From contig QCGW01000002.1 of the NCBI GenBank assembly GCA_003279775.1, forward strand, positions 42,289 to 106,288: DNA of 64,000 nucleotides. The letters run 5' to 3'. The notes beneath the pieces are model-generated. The model was not told where the DNA came from. It made no database searches and saw only the letters and a list, made by a program, of their open reading frames with translations. This DNA comes from Pelagibacteraceae bacterium AG-390-A23. Lineage in GTDB: Bacteria > Pseudomonadota > Alphaproteobacteria > Pelagibacterales > Pelagibacteraceae. Shown here piece by piece: positions 9,615-16,194 of the stretch. The position numbers were made by a program, and so were the translations under genes. Positions within the stretch are counted from its first letter, which is position 1, and each line of letters begins with the position of its first letter.

Positions 9615-9755
9615 CGGCATTAGATAAGAAAATAGCATATTTGCTCACTTAATCAAAACACTTCATTGCTAACTTCATTGTCAGAATGACTTATTTTCTT
9701 CTCAGTTTGCTTTTTACATCTAACACTTCGTTGTGAATTTGATTAGACTAAACAA
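9615..9755. other. Non-coding stretch with three 12-base iterations
   Basis: 141 bases without a credible gene. It contains AACACTTCATTG at 9657-9668, the adjacent CTAACTTCATTG at 9669-9680 and AACACTTCGTTG at 9722-9733. AATCAAA at 9651-9657 and TTTGATT at 9738-9744 are inverted copies that bracket the group. This could be the promoter/operator of the nuclease-like gene, or a binding region for a recombination or replication protein. No known family recognised. Confidence 0.45.
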
Positions 9756-11012
9756 ATGAGAAATTTATTTGATCAATACAATCAACCAGAGAATAAATTA
9801 ACACATTCACTGGTATCCTGTCTTTACGAGGATAATCAATTATTAAATAGTTTTCTTAAAAGTTTTTGTACAAACTTCTTTAATCAAACATCCAAACTCT
9901 CTATTGAGCAACAAACTGTACCAGGTGAATTTCATTCAACTGATGATGAAAATGAAAGAAAGGGTTTACCTGATGCAGTTATCTATGCTGAGGAACAATG
10001 TCTAATAATAGAGAGTAAAGTTTCTTCAACACTTACCAAAGACCAATTGATGAGACATGAGAAAACTGTAAGACGAAGAGGATTCAATAGTATTAGAGGA
10101 ATTGGTATTGTGGTTGATTTATTACCAAATGTACGATTAGATAATTGGAAACAAATAACATGGAATCAAGTTTATAGTTGGGCATACAAACAAACGAAAA
10201 AATCTGAGTGGGCGAGAAAACTAATTGATTATTTTAATGTATTGGAAAACAATATGGTAGAAAATGAATATTTAAGAGAGGGTTCAATTACAGAATTTAC
10301 TGGAATTCATTTTGATAATGAAAATCCATATTCATACAGAGAAGGTAAAAGACAATTAAAACTTTTAATTAATAAAGTAAAAAAAAATAGAACTTTAGAT
10401 ACTGATTTAAATGCAGATCTAAATTCAAAAGGAAGAGGGGGCATAAAAAAAGGTAATGTGTGGGATTTCATTACATTTAAATCAAATAGTAAAACTCATT
10501 CGTTTACTGGAGCACCACATTTAACATTAGGGATTAGTCCAAAATATGTTGGTTGTGACTTAACAATTCCTTATAAAGTTCAAGGGATTGCAAAAAAGAA
10601 TTTTTATAGTTTGTCGTGGGAAAAATTTAAGTCAATTTTTTATGAAATTGGATGTAATTATAAAGAAAATTTTGGAAACAGTGCAGGATTTAAACCTAGA
10701 ATAGTATTAGCACAAAGAAGGTATCCTAGTCAGAGTTCCCCAGCAATACATGACGCATTACTTGAGTTTGATATAAGAACTGCATTTAAAGATCTTTGTT
10801 CTGGTTTAAAACCTACTCAAAAATATCAACAAGAATGGTTAAGATTAGTTTTTGATATTAACAATAACAAAAAATCTAACATTCAATTTCAAATAGGTGC
10901 TGCTTTTAACTATGATCAGAAACACACTTTAATAAATAATAAAGATGCTGACCAAATAATGGTGAAGTCTTACTTATCTTGTAAACCACTAATAAAAGAA
11001 CTTTTTAAATAA
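9756..11012 (+). CDS. PD-(D/E)XK nuclease-like protein, cargo of cassette 2
   Basis: 418 residues, beginning MRNLFDQYNQPENKLTHSLV. Around residues 68-90 it shows LPDAVIYAEEQCLIIESKVS: an Asp after Pro, a hydrophobic strand, then Glu-x-Lys, which is the PD-(D/E)XK nuclease signature. A glutamate in helix 1 (PENKLTH) fits the same fold. The C-terminal two thirds are unrecognised. Proteins of this build are frequent in restriction and other anti-phage loci, so a defence role is reasonable but is inference. It is the main gene of cassette 2 and is followed after one base by the 55-residue membrane protein, likely one transcript. No methyltransferase or partner enzyme lies nearby. Confidence 0.7.
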   Translation: MRNLFDQYNQPENKLTHSLVSCLYEDNQLLNSFLKSFCTNFFNQTSKLSIEQQTVPGEFHSTDDENERKGLPDAVIYAEEQCLIIESKVSSTLTKDQLMRHEKTVRRRGFNSIRGIGIVVDLLPNVRLDNWKQITWNQVYSWAYKQTKKSEWARKLIDYFNVLENNMVENEYLREGSITEFTGIHFDNENPYSYREGKRQLKLLINKVKKNRTLDTDLNADLNSKGRGGIKKGNVWDFITFKSNSKTHSFTGAPHLTLGISPKYVGCDLTIPYKVQGIAKKNFYSLSWEKFKSIFYEIGCNYKENFGNSAGFKPRIVLAQRRYPSQSSPAIHDALLEFDIRTAFKDLCSGLKPTQKYQQEWLRLVFDINNNKKSNIQFQIGAAFNYDQKHTLINNKDADQIMVKSYLSCKPLIKELFK

Positions 11013-11013
11013 A

Positions 11014-11181
11014 ATGATTGATCAATTTTTTTGGTGGTGTGTAGGTGTATTACAGTATATTGGCACAGTTACAGGCATGGGATATAATTTAGCAAATATT
11101 GTTATTTTTGTAATTTTACAACCAGCATTGATCATTTTATTTTTTATACTTTGGAGAATAGAAAAGAAAAAAAATAAATAA
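11014..11181 (+). CDS. 55-residue membrane protein at cassette 2 end
   Basis: An ATG at 11014, one base after the nuclease-like gene's stop, opens a 55-codon frame beginning MIDQFFWWCVGVLQYIG. The C-terminal part (ANIVIFVILQPALIILFFI, then LWRIEKKKNK) is a strong membrane helix with a cationic tail and is clearly homologous to the 74-residue protein at 9372-9596 (22 of 28 C-terminal residues identical). Its TAA stop at 11179-11181 shares its last base with the conserved AGGGGCG of repeat copy C. The pairing of homology and position argues that it is a real gene and a recurring part of the cassette end. Confidence 0.75.
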   Translation: MIDQFFWWCVGVLQYIGTVTGMGYNLANIVIFVILQPALIILFFILWRIEKKKNK

Positions 11182-11214
11182 GGGGCGTTCTGTTGCCAGG
11201 TGTCCCAGACCCCG
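11178..11214 (-). repeat. tmRNA 3'-end repeat, copy C (37 bases)
   Basis: 36 of 37 bases match 11918-11954 at the end of the tmRNA gene, starting ATAAGGGGCG and ending CAGACCCCG. The one difference, T at 11203 for C at 11943, breaks one pair of the GGGGC/GCCCC stem that the tmRNA end can form, which fits a non-functional copy. It lies between the convergent stops of the 55-residue and 110-residue genes and separates cassette 2 from cassette 1. Confidence 0.9.
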
Positions 11215-11222
11215 AAAGTTAA

Positions 11223-11555
11223 TTAATCGCTGTTCCAAGTAAATAAATCAGCATCAAAAGGTATGTTTCTAAATTTAAGTAAGATTTTATATTTTTCTAA
11301 TCTTTCTTCTTTCTTAAATTTTTTTAAGTAGTTGAGTATTTGATCATAAGTCAAACCCTTTAAGTATTTCTTTTTAACATCAACATACTCCTCATAATCC
11401 ATACCACATATAGAGAATTTTTTTTTAGGATCTATATGTTCAGCATAACTTATTGTATTTTCAGTTTCGCTAAGGACATCATAAAAACGAGCGATTTGAT
11501 TTTCTCTTTCAAAGAGAATATCTCTCCTGAAATCAAATAGTTCTTGTTGTTGCAT
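11223..11555 (-). CDS. Hypothetical protein, cassette 1
   Basis: 110 residues, soluble, rich in Lys, Glu, Asp and aromatic residues; no family recognised. It begins MQQQELFDFRRDILFEREN and has likely helical segments throughout (for example KKYLKGLTYDQILNYLKKFKK at about 67-87). No signal peptide, membrane segment or metal motif is visible. The stop lies 9 bases from repeat copy C. A small acidic/basic helical protein in a mobile cassette could be a regulator or an antitoxin-like partner, but that is a guess from size only. Confidence 0.6.
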   Translation of the reverse strand: MQQQELFDFRRDILFERENQIARFYDVLSETENTISYAEHIDPKKKFSICGMDYEEYVDVKKKYLKGLTYDQILNYLKKFKKEERLEKYKILLKFRNIPFDADLFTWNSD

Positions 11556-11666
11556 ATTTTGGAGTTATTAAAGTTTTGAAAATTAACTTTAACAATTTGA
11601 ATACTATTGAATAAAAGTGTCAGAATTAAGGAGTGTTTTTTAACTAAGTCGTTCGACTAATAATCT

Positions 11667-11912
11667 TTATTTAAAAACATCATCATCGTCCTTGGCAATT
11701 AAAGAGCATATTCCTACTGCTGCAAATCCTAAACCAAGACTAATAAAAATAAAAAAAGCATTCCAACCAAAAACATCAGGTATCCATGACAAAATTATTG
11801 GAATTCTATAAGTGTCACCTTCACTGCTATCAGAAATAAACCAATATGATGAAGCAATCCAAACAATAATTCCTACAGGATATTTTATTTTACTAAAAAG
11901 TTTTCTAATCAT
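11667..11912 (-). CDS. Small two-helix membrane protein, cassette 1
   Basis: 81 residues with two hydrophobic segments, about 11-26 (YPVGIIVWIASSYWFI) and 51-72 (AFFIFISLGLGFAAVGICSLI), joined by a polar loop and ending in KDDDDVFK. I do not recognise it. Its start codon is 8 bases from the 3' end of the tmRNA gene on the same strand, so it could be transcribed by read-through from the tmRNA promoter. A 111-base gap with no gene follows before the 110-residue gene. Confidence 0.6.
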   Translation of the reverse strand: MIRKLFSKIKYPVGIIVWIASSYWFISDSSEGDTYRIPIILSWIPDVFGWNAFFIFISLGLGFAAVGICSLIAKDDDDVFK

Positions 11913-11917
11913 AATTC

Positions 11918-11954
11918 ATAAGGGGCGTTCTGTTGCCAGGTGCCCCAGACCCCG
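11918..11954 (-). repeat. tmRNA 3'-end repeat, copy D (inside the functional gene)
   Basis: The authentic 3' end of the coding piece of tmRNA, and the presumed attachment site from which copies A-C derive. Shared core of all four copies: GGGCGTTCTGTTGCC. On the tmRNA strand the terminal GGGGC and GCCCC can pair around ACCUGGCAACAGAAC. Confidence 0.85.
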
Positions 11955-12179
11955 TTTGCTTAATTAACTAAGTTAATTAGGCAGCAAGTGCGTAACTTTC
12001 GTTAGCAATTATAAATTAGCCCGTTACGGTGGAACAATCCCGAACGAAAGAATAGCCTTTAGTCACCCGTCGAATCTAGTTCACCCCCATAAGTTGCAAT
12101 GGTGGAGGTGGTGGGTACTGCCCCCACGTCCGCAATGGTTATTACGAAATTCGTTTATCGTCGTAGTTGGAAAACCAAC
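11920..12179 (-). ncRNA. ssrA: Circularly permuted two-piece tmRNA
   Basis: Rescues stalled ribosomes by acting as tRNA-Ala and then as template for a degradation tag. On the minus strand the order is permuted. First comes an acceptor piece (about 12179 to 12100) that opens with the hairpin GUUGG-UUUU-CCAAC, carries a T arm GUGGG/CCCAC with loop GGCAGUA, and ends CACCUCCACCA. Then an 11-base spacer (12099-12089), then the coding piece from 12088, starting GGGGGUGAACUAGAUUCGAC, as normal tmRNA 5' ends do. GGGGGUG pairs with CACCUCC over seven pairs, including the G3-U70 wobble that alanyl-tRNA synthetase reads. The CCA is encoded. The 3' end near 11920 is estimated from the last stem. The piece boundaries are inferred. 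Confidence 0.93.
11977..12006 (-). other. tmRNA proteolysis-tag reading frame
   Basis: GCU AAC GAA AGU UAC GCA CUU GCU GCC UAA encodes ANESYALAA, giving the tag (A)ANESYALAA. It ends in the LAA that ClpXP and similar proteases recognise and starts with AN as in most bacterial tags. It is shorter by one residue than the E. coli tag. Confidence 0.93.
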
Positions 12180-12185
12180 ATTATT

Positions 12186-12213
12186 AATATAAAAGTAATC
12201 TCAACAGATTCAA
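12186..12213 (-). promoter_or_regulatory. Candidate tmRNA promoter
   Basis: On the minus strand TTGAAT (12208-12213) and TATATT (12186-12191) are 16 bases apart, and the -10 box lies 6-7 bases before the inferred 5' end of the acceptor piece at about 12179. The spacing and the match with the RNA start make this better supported than most AT-rich promoter calls. It occupies the leader of divergent thyX. Confidence 0.6.
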
Positions 12214-12221
12214 TAACAATC

Positions 12222-13169
12222 ATGAAATTAACTAAAGAACAAAAAGAAGAAATAAAAAGTCAACAATCTCAAAGCAATCAAACAAAAAGAGTTACTGCTC
12301 CTGAGCTTGAAAAAATTCTTTATGAGGCAATTCCAGCTTTAGATCATGGTTTTGTAAGAGTTGTTGATTATATGGGTGATGATACATCCATAGTTCAATC
12401 GGCCAGAGTATCGTACGGAAAAGGAACTAAACAAGTTTCAACTGACAAAGGTTTAATTAAATATTTGATGAGGCATTGGCACAGCACTCCATTCGAAATG
12501 TGTGAAATTAAATATCATGTTAAGCTACCAATATTTATTGCAAGACAATGGATTAGACACAGAACTGCGAATGTAAATGAATATTCTGCGAGGTATTCAA
12601 TTTTGGATAAAGAATTTTATTTGCCATCACAAGAAAATTTAGCCGCTCAATCAACTAGTAACAGACAGGGTAGAGGTGATGTATTGGAAGGAAAACAGGC
12701 AGAGGAAGTTTTAGAACTTTTAAAAAGTGATGCAGAGAGAACTTATGATAATTATGAGACTATGCTTAATGAAAGATTTGATGGATCAACTATTGATGAA
12801 AATAAAAAAGGTCTAGCGAGAGAACTTGCAAGAATGAATTTAACACTAAATACTTATACCCAATGGTATTGGAAAACTGATTTATTAAATTTAATGAATT
12901 TTTTAAGATTAAGAGCTGATAGTCACGCTCAATATGAAATTAGAGTTTATGCAGACATTATGCTGGATACTGTAAAAAAATGGGTTCCTATAACTTATGA
13001 TGCATTTATGGATTATAGAGTAGGTGGCACAGAAGTTTCTGCAAAAGGAAAAGTTATAATTCAAAAACTTATTAAAGGTGAAACTGTAGATGTTGAAAGT
13101 TCTGGATTGTCTAAAAGAGAGTGGAATGAATTAATGACTGCTTTTGATCTTAAAGATAAGTTGATTTAA
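12222..13169 (+). CDS. thyX: Flavin-dependent thymidylate synthase
   Basis: Methylates dUMP to dTMP using methylene-tetrahydrofolate and FADH2. The ThyX signature is visible as [15 protein letters not shown], with RHR at residues 112-114 and the motif Ser at 122; [22 protein letters not shown] and [12 protein letters not shown] are the usual C-terminal blocks. The start is the ATG at 12222 ([10 protein letters not shown]). The frame stays open to 12099, but those extra 41 codons lie over the tmRNA gene and its promoter and look like translated RNA gene, so they should not be annotated. 315 residues. The 3' end overlaps the convergent Mrp gene by 20 bases. Confidence 0.95.
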   Translation: MKLTKEQKEEIKSQQSQSNQTKRVTAPELEKILYEAIPALDHGFVRVVDYMGDDTSIVQSARVSYGKGTKQVSTDKGLIKYLMRHWHSTPFEMCEIKYHVKLPIFIARQWIRHRTANVNEYSARYSILDKEFYLPSQENLAAQSTSNRQGRGDVLEGKQAEEVLELLKSDAERTYDNYETMLNERFDGSTIDENKKGLARELARMNLTLNTYTQWYWKTDLLNLMNFLRLRADSHAQYEIRVYADIMLDTVKKWVPITYDAFMDYRVGGTEVSAKGKVIIQKLIKGETVDVESSGLSKREWNELMTAFDLKDKLI

Positions 13170-13974
13170 TTTTTTCAGCAAAATTTAAATATATTTTAGA
13201 AATTTCATGCTCAGGGTTAGTTTCCACAATTGGCTTTCCTTCATCACCAGTTTTACCCACTTCAGGATTAATTGGAATTTCACCTAAAAATTCTTTTTGA
13301 AATTCCTCTGCAGTTTTCTTAACTCCACCTTCTCCAAAAATTTTATATTTTTTTCCATCATCTCCAATGAAAAAGCTCATGTTATCAACTAAACCCAAAA
13401 TCTTAACTCCAAGTTTATCAAACATTTTAATTCCTCTTTTGACATCTAAAAGAGCTACTTCTTGAGGTGTACTTACAATTATTGCACCATCCATTTTTAT
13501 TTCTTGAGAAAAAGTAAGTTGAGTATCACCAGTTCCTGGAGGCATATCAACGATAATAAAATCTAAATCTTTCCAATTTACTTTCTGAGTAAAAGTTTTG
13601 ATTGCACTTGTCACCATAGGACCACGCCATATCATTGGTGTTTGTTGATCAGCTAAAAAACCAATTGACATACACTGAATGTCATATTTTGTAATTGGAT
13701 CTAATTTTTGACCATCACTTTTTGGTTTTTCATTAATATCAAACATTTTAGGAATTGATGGACCATAAATATCTGCATCTAAAAGACCAACTTTGCATCC
13801 GACTTTCTTTAACGCCAAAGCAAGATTCGTTGCAAATGTAGATTTTCCAACACCACCTTTTGCACTAGAGATTGCAATCGTAAACTTAGTTCCAAGAATA
13901 GGATTTTTAGTGAATTTTTTAGGTTCTAGCTTACTTTTCATTGCGGCACTAAGTTCAGGTTTTTTATCAGTCAT
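13150..13974 (-). CDS. apbC: Mrp/NBP35-type P-loop ATPase (Fe-S cluster carrier)
   Basis: P-loop NTPase of the Mrp/ApbC group, which carries and delivers iron-sulfur clusters. The deviant Walker A reads [17 protein letters not shown] and is followed by [15 protein letters not shown] and [16 protein letters not shown], the family's three core blocks. The frame is open from 14025, but that start would touch the hflK ATG at 14026 with no space at all. The internal ATG at 13974 ([15 protein letters not shown]) leaves a 51-base divergent gap and is preferred. The N-terminal DUF59 domain seen in many relatives is missing. Function by family; the symbol is the conventional one and not certain. Confidence 0.88.
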   Translation of the reverse strand: MTDKKPELSAAMKSKLEPKKFTKNPILGTKFTIAISSAKGGVGKSTFATNLALALKKVGCKVGLLDADIYGPSIPKMFDINEKPKSDGQKLDPITKYDIQCMSIGFLADQQTPMIWRGPMVTSAIKTFTQKVNWKDLDFIIVDMPPGTGDTQLTFSQEIKMDGAIIVSTPQEVALLDVKRGIKMFDKLGVKILGLVDNMSFFIGDDGKKYKIFGEGGVKKTAEEFQKEFLGEIPINPEVGKTGDEGKPIVETNPEHEISKIYLNFAEKIKSTYL

Positions 13975-14025
13975 AAAAGTATCATTACTTGTTTTTTGCA
14001 ATAAAGACACTATATACTTTTTCAT

Positions 14026-15126
14026 ATGTCAGATGATTTTAAAGGTCAAAGTCCTTGGGGATCACCTCCTGGTGGAGGTGGTGGTGGTAATGGATCAGGT
14101 AGAGGTCCGACCCCGCCAAACGTCGACGAATTAATTAGAGATCTTCAAGATAAAATTAAAAGATTTTTACCTGGTGGAAAAACTTCAGGTGGAAAATCAA
14201 TAAGTCTAATTTTATTAGTTTTAGTTTTTGTATGGTTAGCGAGTGGACTTTATAGAGTATTACCGGATGAACAGGGTGTTGTATTAAGATTTGGTAAGTT
14301 TGTAAAAACTACACAGCCTGGTTTGAACTATCATATACCTTTTCCTGTTGAAACTGTTCAAACACCAAAAGTTACTAAGGTTAATCGAATGGATATAGGA
14401 TTTAGATCTGAAAGAGACAGTGGTTTTTCTACAGGTGGTGGAGTTGCAGATGTACCGCAAGAAAGCTTAATGTTAACTGGAGATGAAAATATTGTTAACA
14501 TAGATTTTTCAGTATTTTGGGTAATTAAGGATGCTGGGAATTTTTTATTTAAAATTCAAGACCCAGAAGGCACAGTTAAAGCAGCTGCTGAAACTGCAAT
14601 GAGAGAAGTGATAGCGAAGAGCGATATTCAACCAATTTTAACAGAGGGTAGATCTAAAATTGAGGTTGAGACACAAAATATAATCCAAAGTATTTTAGAC
14701 GATTACGAAAGTGGAATTCAAATTACACAAGTTCAAACTCAAAAAGCTGACCCACCTGATCAGGTAATTGACGCATTTAGAGATGTACAGGCTGCAAGAG
14801 CAGATATGGAAAGATCTAAAAACGAAGCTGAAGCTTACGCAAACGATGTAATTCCAAGAGCGCGAGGGGAAGCGCAAAAAATTTTACAAGCAGCAGAAGC
14901 GTACAAGAAAGAGGTTGTTGCTAAAGCAGAAGGTGAAGCAAGTAGATTCATAGCAATCTATAACGAGTATAAAAATGCTAAAGTAGTTACTCAAGAAAGA
15001 ATGTATTTAGAAACTATGGAAAAAGTTTTAGCAGATATTGATAAAGTAATTATTGAAAAAAATGCAGGTTCTGGTGTAGTTCCATACTTACCTTTGCCTG
15101 AGTTAAAAAAGAAAGCGACAAATTAA
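14026..15126 (+). CDS. hflK: HflK, membrane protease regulator
   Basis: SPFH/prohibitin-family protein that forms, with HflC, a large periplasm-facing cage around the FtsH protease. It has a glycine-rich cytoplasmic N terminus (residues 14-26), one membrane segment at about 59-74, and then the band-7 domain (LPDEQGVVLRFGKFVKTTQPGLNYHIPFPVE). A coiled-coil region follows around AAYANDVIPRARGEAQKILQ-type repeats. Length 366 is normal. hflC begins one base after its stop. A TATACT box ends 7 bases before the ATG, so transcription may begin at or beside the start codon. Confidence 0.95.
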   Translation: MSDDFKGQSPWGSPPGGGGGGNGSGRGPTPPNVDELIRDLQDKIKRFLPGGKTSGGKSISLILLVLVFVWLASGLYRVLPDEQGVVLRFGKFVKTTQPGLNYHIPFPVETVQTPKVTKVNRMDIGFRSERDSGFSTGGGVADVPQESLMLTGDENIVNIDFSVFWVIKDAGNFLFKIQDPEGTVKAAAETAMREVIAKSDIQPILTEGRSKIEVETQNIIQSILDDYESGIQITQVQTQKADPPDQVIDAFRDVQAARADMERSKNEAEAYANDVIPRARGEAQKILQAAEAYKKEVVAKAEGEASRFIAIYNEYKNAKVVTQERMYLETMEKVLADIDKVIIEKNAGSGVVPYLPLPELKKKATN

Positions 15127-15127
15127 A

Positions 15128-16000
15128 ATGAAAGCTGGAAAAATTTTAGCAGGAGTACTAGTTGCAATAGGTGTTGTAGCCTTTTTATCAGTAATTATAG
15201 TTAAAGAAGTTAACCAAGCAATTATTCTTCAATTTGGTGATCCAAAAAGAATTATAATGAAGCCAGGATTAAATTTTAAAATTCCTTTCATTCAAAACGT
15301 TGTTTATTTAGATAAAAGAATTTTAAACTTAGATGCTCCACCAGAAGAGGTTATTGCATCAGATCAAAAACGATTAATTGTGGATGCATTTGCAAGATTT
15401 AAGATAGTTGATCCACTTAAGTTTTATATTTCAGTGGGTAACGAAAGAGTTGCAAGATCAAGATTATCTACAATTATAAATTCAAGAATTAGAAATGTAC
15501 TAGGTCAAGAAGAATTACAAACATTATTATCCAAAGATAGATCTAAGCAAATGGCTTTAATTAAAGAGGGTGTTAATAACGAAGCACAAAACTTTGGAAT
15601 TAATATTGTTGATGTTAGAATTAAAAGAGCAGATCTACCTCAAGCTAACAGTGATGCAATTTATAGAAGAATGCAAACTGAAAGGGAGAGAGAAGCAAAA
15701 GAATTTAGAGCAAAAGGAGCAGAGATGGCAGTTACGATTACATCAACTGCGGACAAAGAAGTTACTGTAATCTTAGCAGATGCTCAAAAACAATCTGAGA
15801 TTATGAAAGGGGAAGGTGATGGAGAAAGAAACAAGATATTTGCTGACGCTTTTGGTCAAGATCCAGAATTTTTTGCTTTCTACAGAGCTATGCAAGCATA
15901 TGAAAAAGCTCTAATTGGTGGTGAAACTTCATTAATTTTATCCCCAGATAGTGAATTTTTTAAATTTTTTGGAAATATAAAACCTGAAATCCAACAATAA
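15128..16000 (+). CDS. hflC: HflC, partner of HflK
   Basis: Second SPFH-family subunit of the HflKC complex that modulates FtsH. It has one membrane helix at residues 5-24, then the band-7 domain beginning VNQAIILQFGDPKRIIMKPGLNF. Further along are the helical QTEREREAKEFRAKGAE segment and the C-terminal FAFYRAMQAYEKAL block with LSPDSEFFKFF. 290 residues, full length. It sits between hflK and a DUF2065 gene, the normal alphaproteobacterial order. Confidence 0.95.
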   Translation: MKAGKILAGVLVAIGVVAFLSVIIVKEVNQAIILQFGDPKRIIMKPGLNFKIPFIQNVVYLDKRILNLDAPPEEVIASDQKRLIVDAFARFKIVDPLKFYISVGNERVARSRLSTIINSRIRNVLGQEELQTLLSKDRSKQMALIKEGVNNEAQNFGINIVDVRIKRADLPQANSDAIYRRMQTEREREAKEFRAKGAEMAVTITSTADKEVTVILADAQKQSEIMKGEGDGERNKIFADAFGQDPEFFAFYRAMQAYEKALIGGETSLILSPDSEFFKFFGNIKPEIQQ

Positions 16001-16007
16001 TTCTTAA

Positions 16008-16193
16008 ATGCGTGAGCTAGCTATAGCTTTTGGTCTTTTCTTATTTATTGAAGGAATTTTGTACGCCTTATTTCCAGCAAAAATGAAAAGTATGTTGAAA
16101 AAATTAGAACTTGTTAAAGATAGTCAGCTTAGATCAGGTGGACTTATTTTTGCACTAATAGGTTTTATAATTATTTATTTTATTAAGAGCTAA
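16008..16193 (+). CDS. DUF2065 small membrane protein
   Basis: 61 residues with two hydrophobic segments (about 4-22 and 43-59) joined by a basic loop, beginning MRELAIAFGLFLFIEGILYALFP. This is the DUF2065 (YjeT-like) pattern; members usually sit beside hflKC and a periplasmic protease, as here. The role is unknown, but the constant position suggests a link to HflKC or DegP. It starts 8 bases after hflC and ends one base before the protease ATG. Confidence 0.85.
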   Translation: MRELAIAFGLFLFIEGILYALFPAKMKSMLKKLELVKDSQLRSGGLIFALIGFIIIYFIKS

Positions 16194-16194
16194 T

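Noticed and set aside
8554..11954. Repeats as a CRISPR array
   Set aside because: Only four copies, spaced 0.7-1.6 kb apart with genes between, all derived from the tmRNA 3' end; no Cas genes.
12099..12221. N-terminal extension of ThyX from the upstream ATG
   Set aside because: These codons overlie the tmRNA acceptor piece and promoter; conserved ThyX sequence begins after 12222.
13793..14134. 113-codon plus-strand frame spanning the Mrp 5' end and hflK start
   Set aside because: Antisense to the Mrp P-loop region and out of frame within hflK; no family features.
15570..15770. 66-codon plus-strand frame inside hflC
   Set aside because: Out-of-frame shadow of the HflC helical region; Lys/Leu/Glu-rich nonsense translation.
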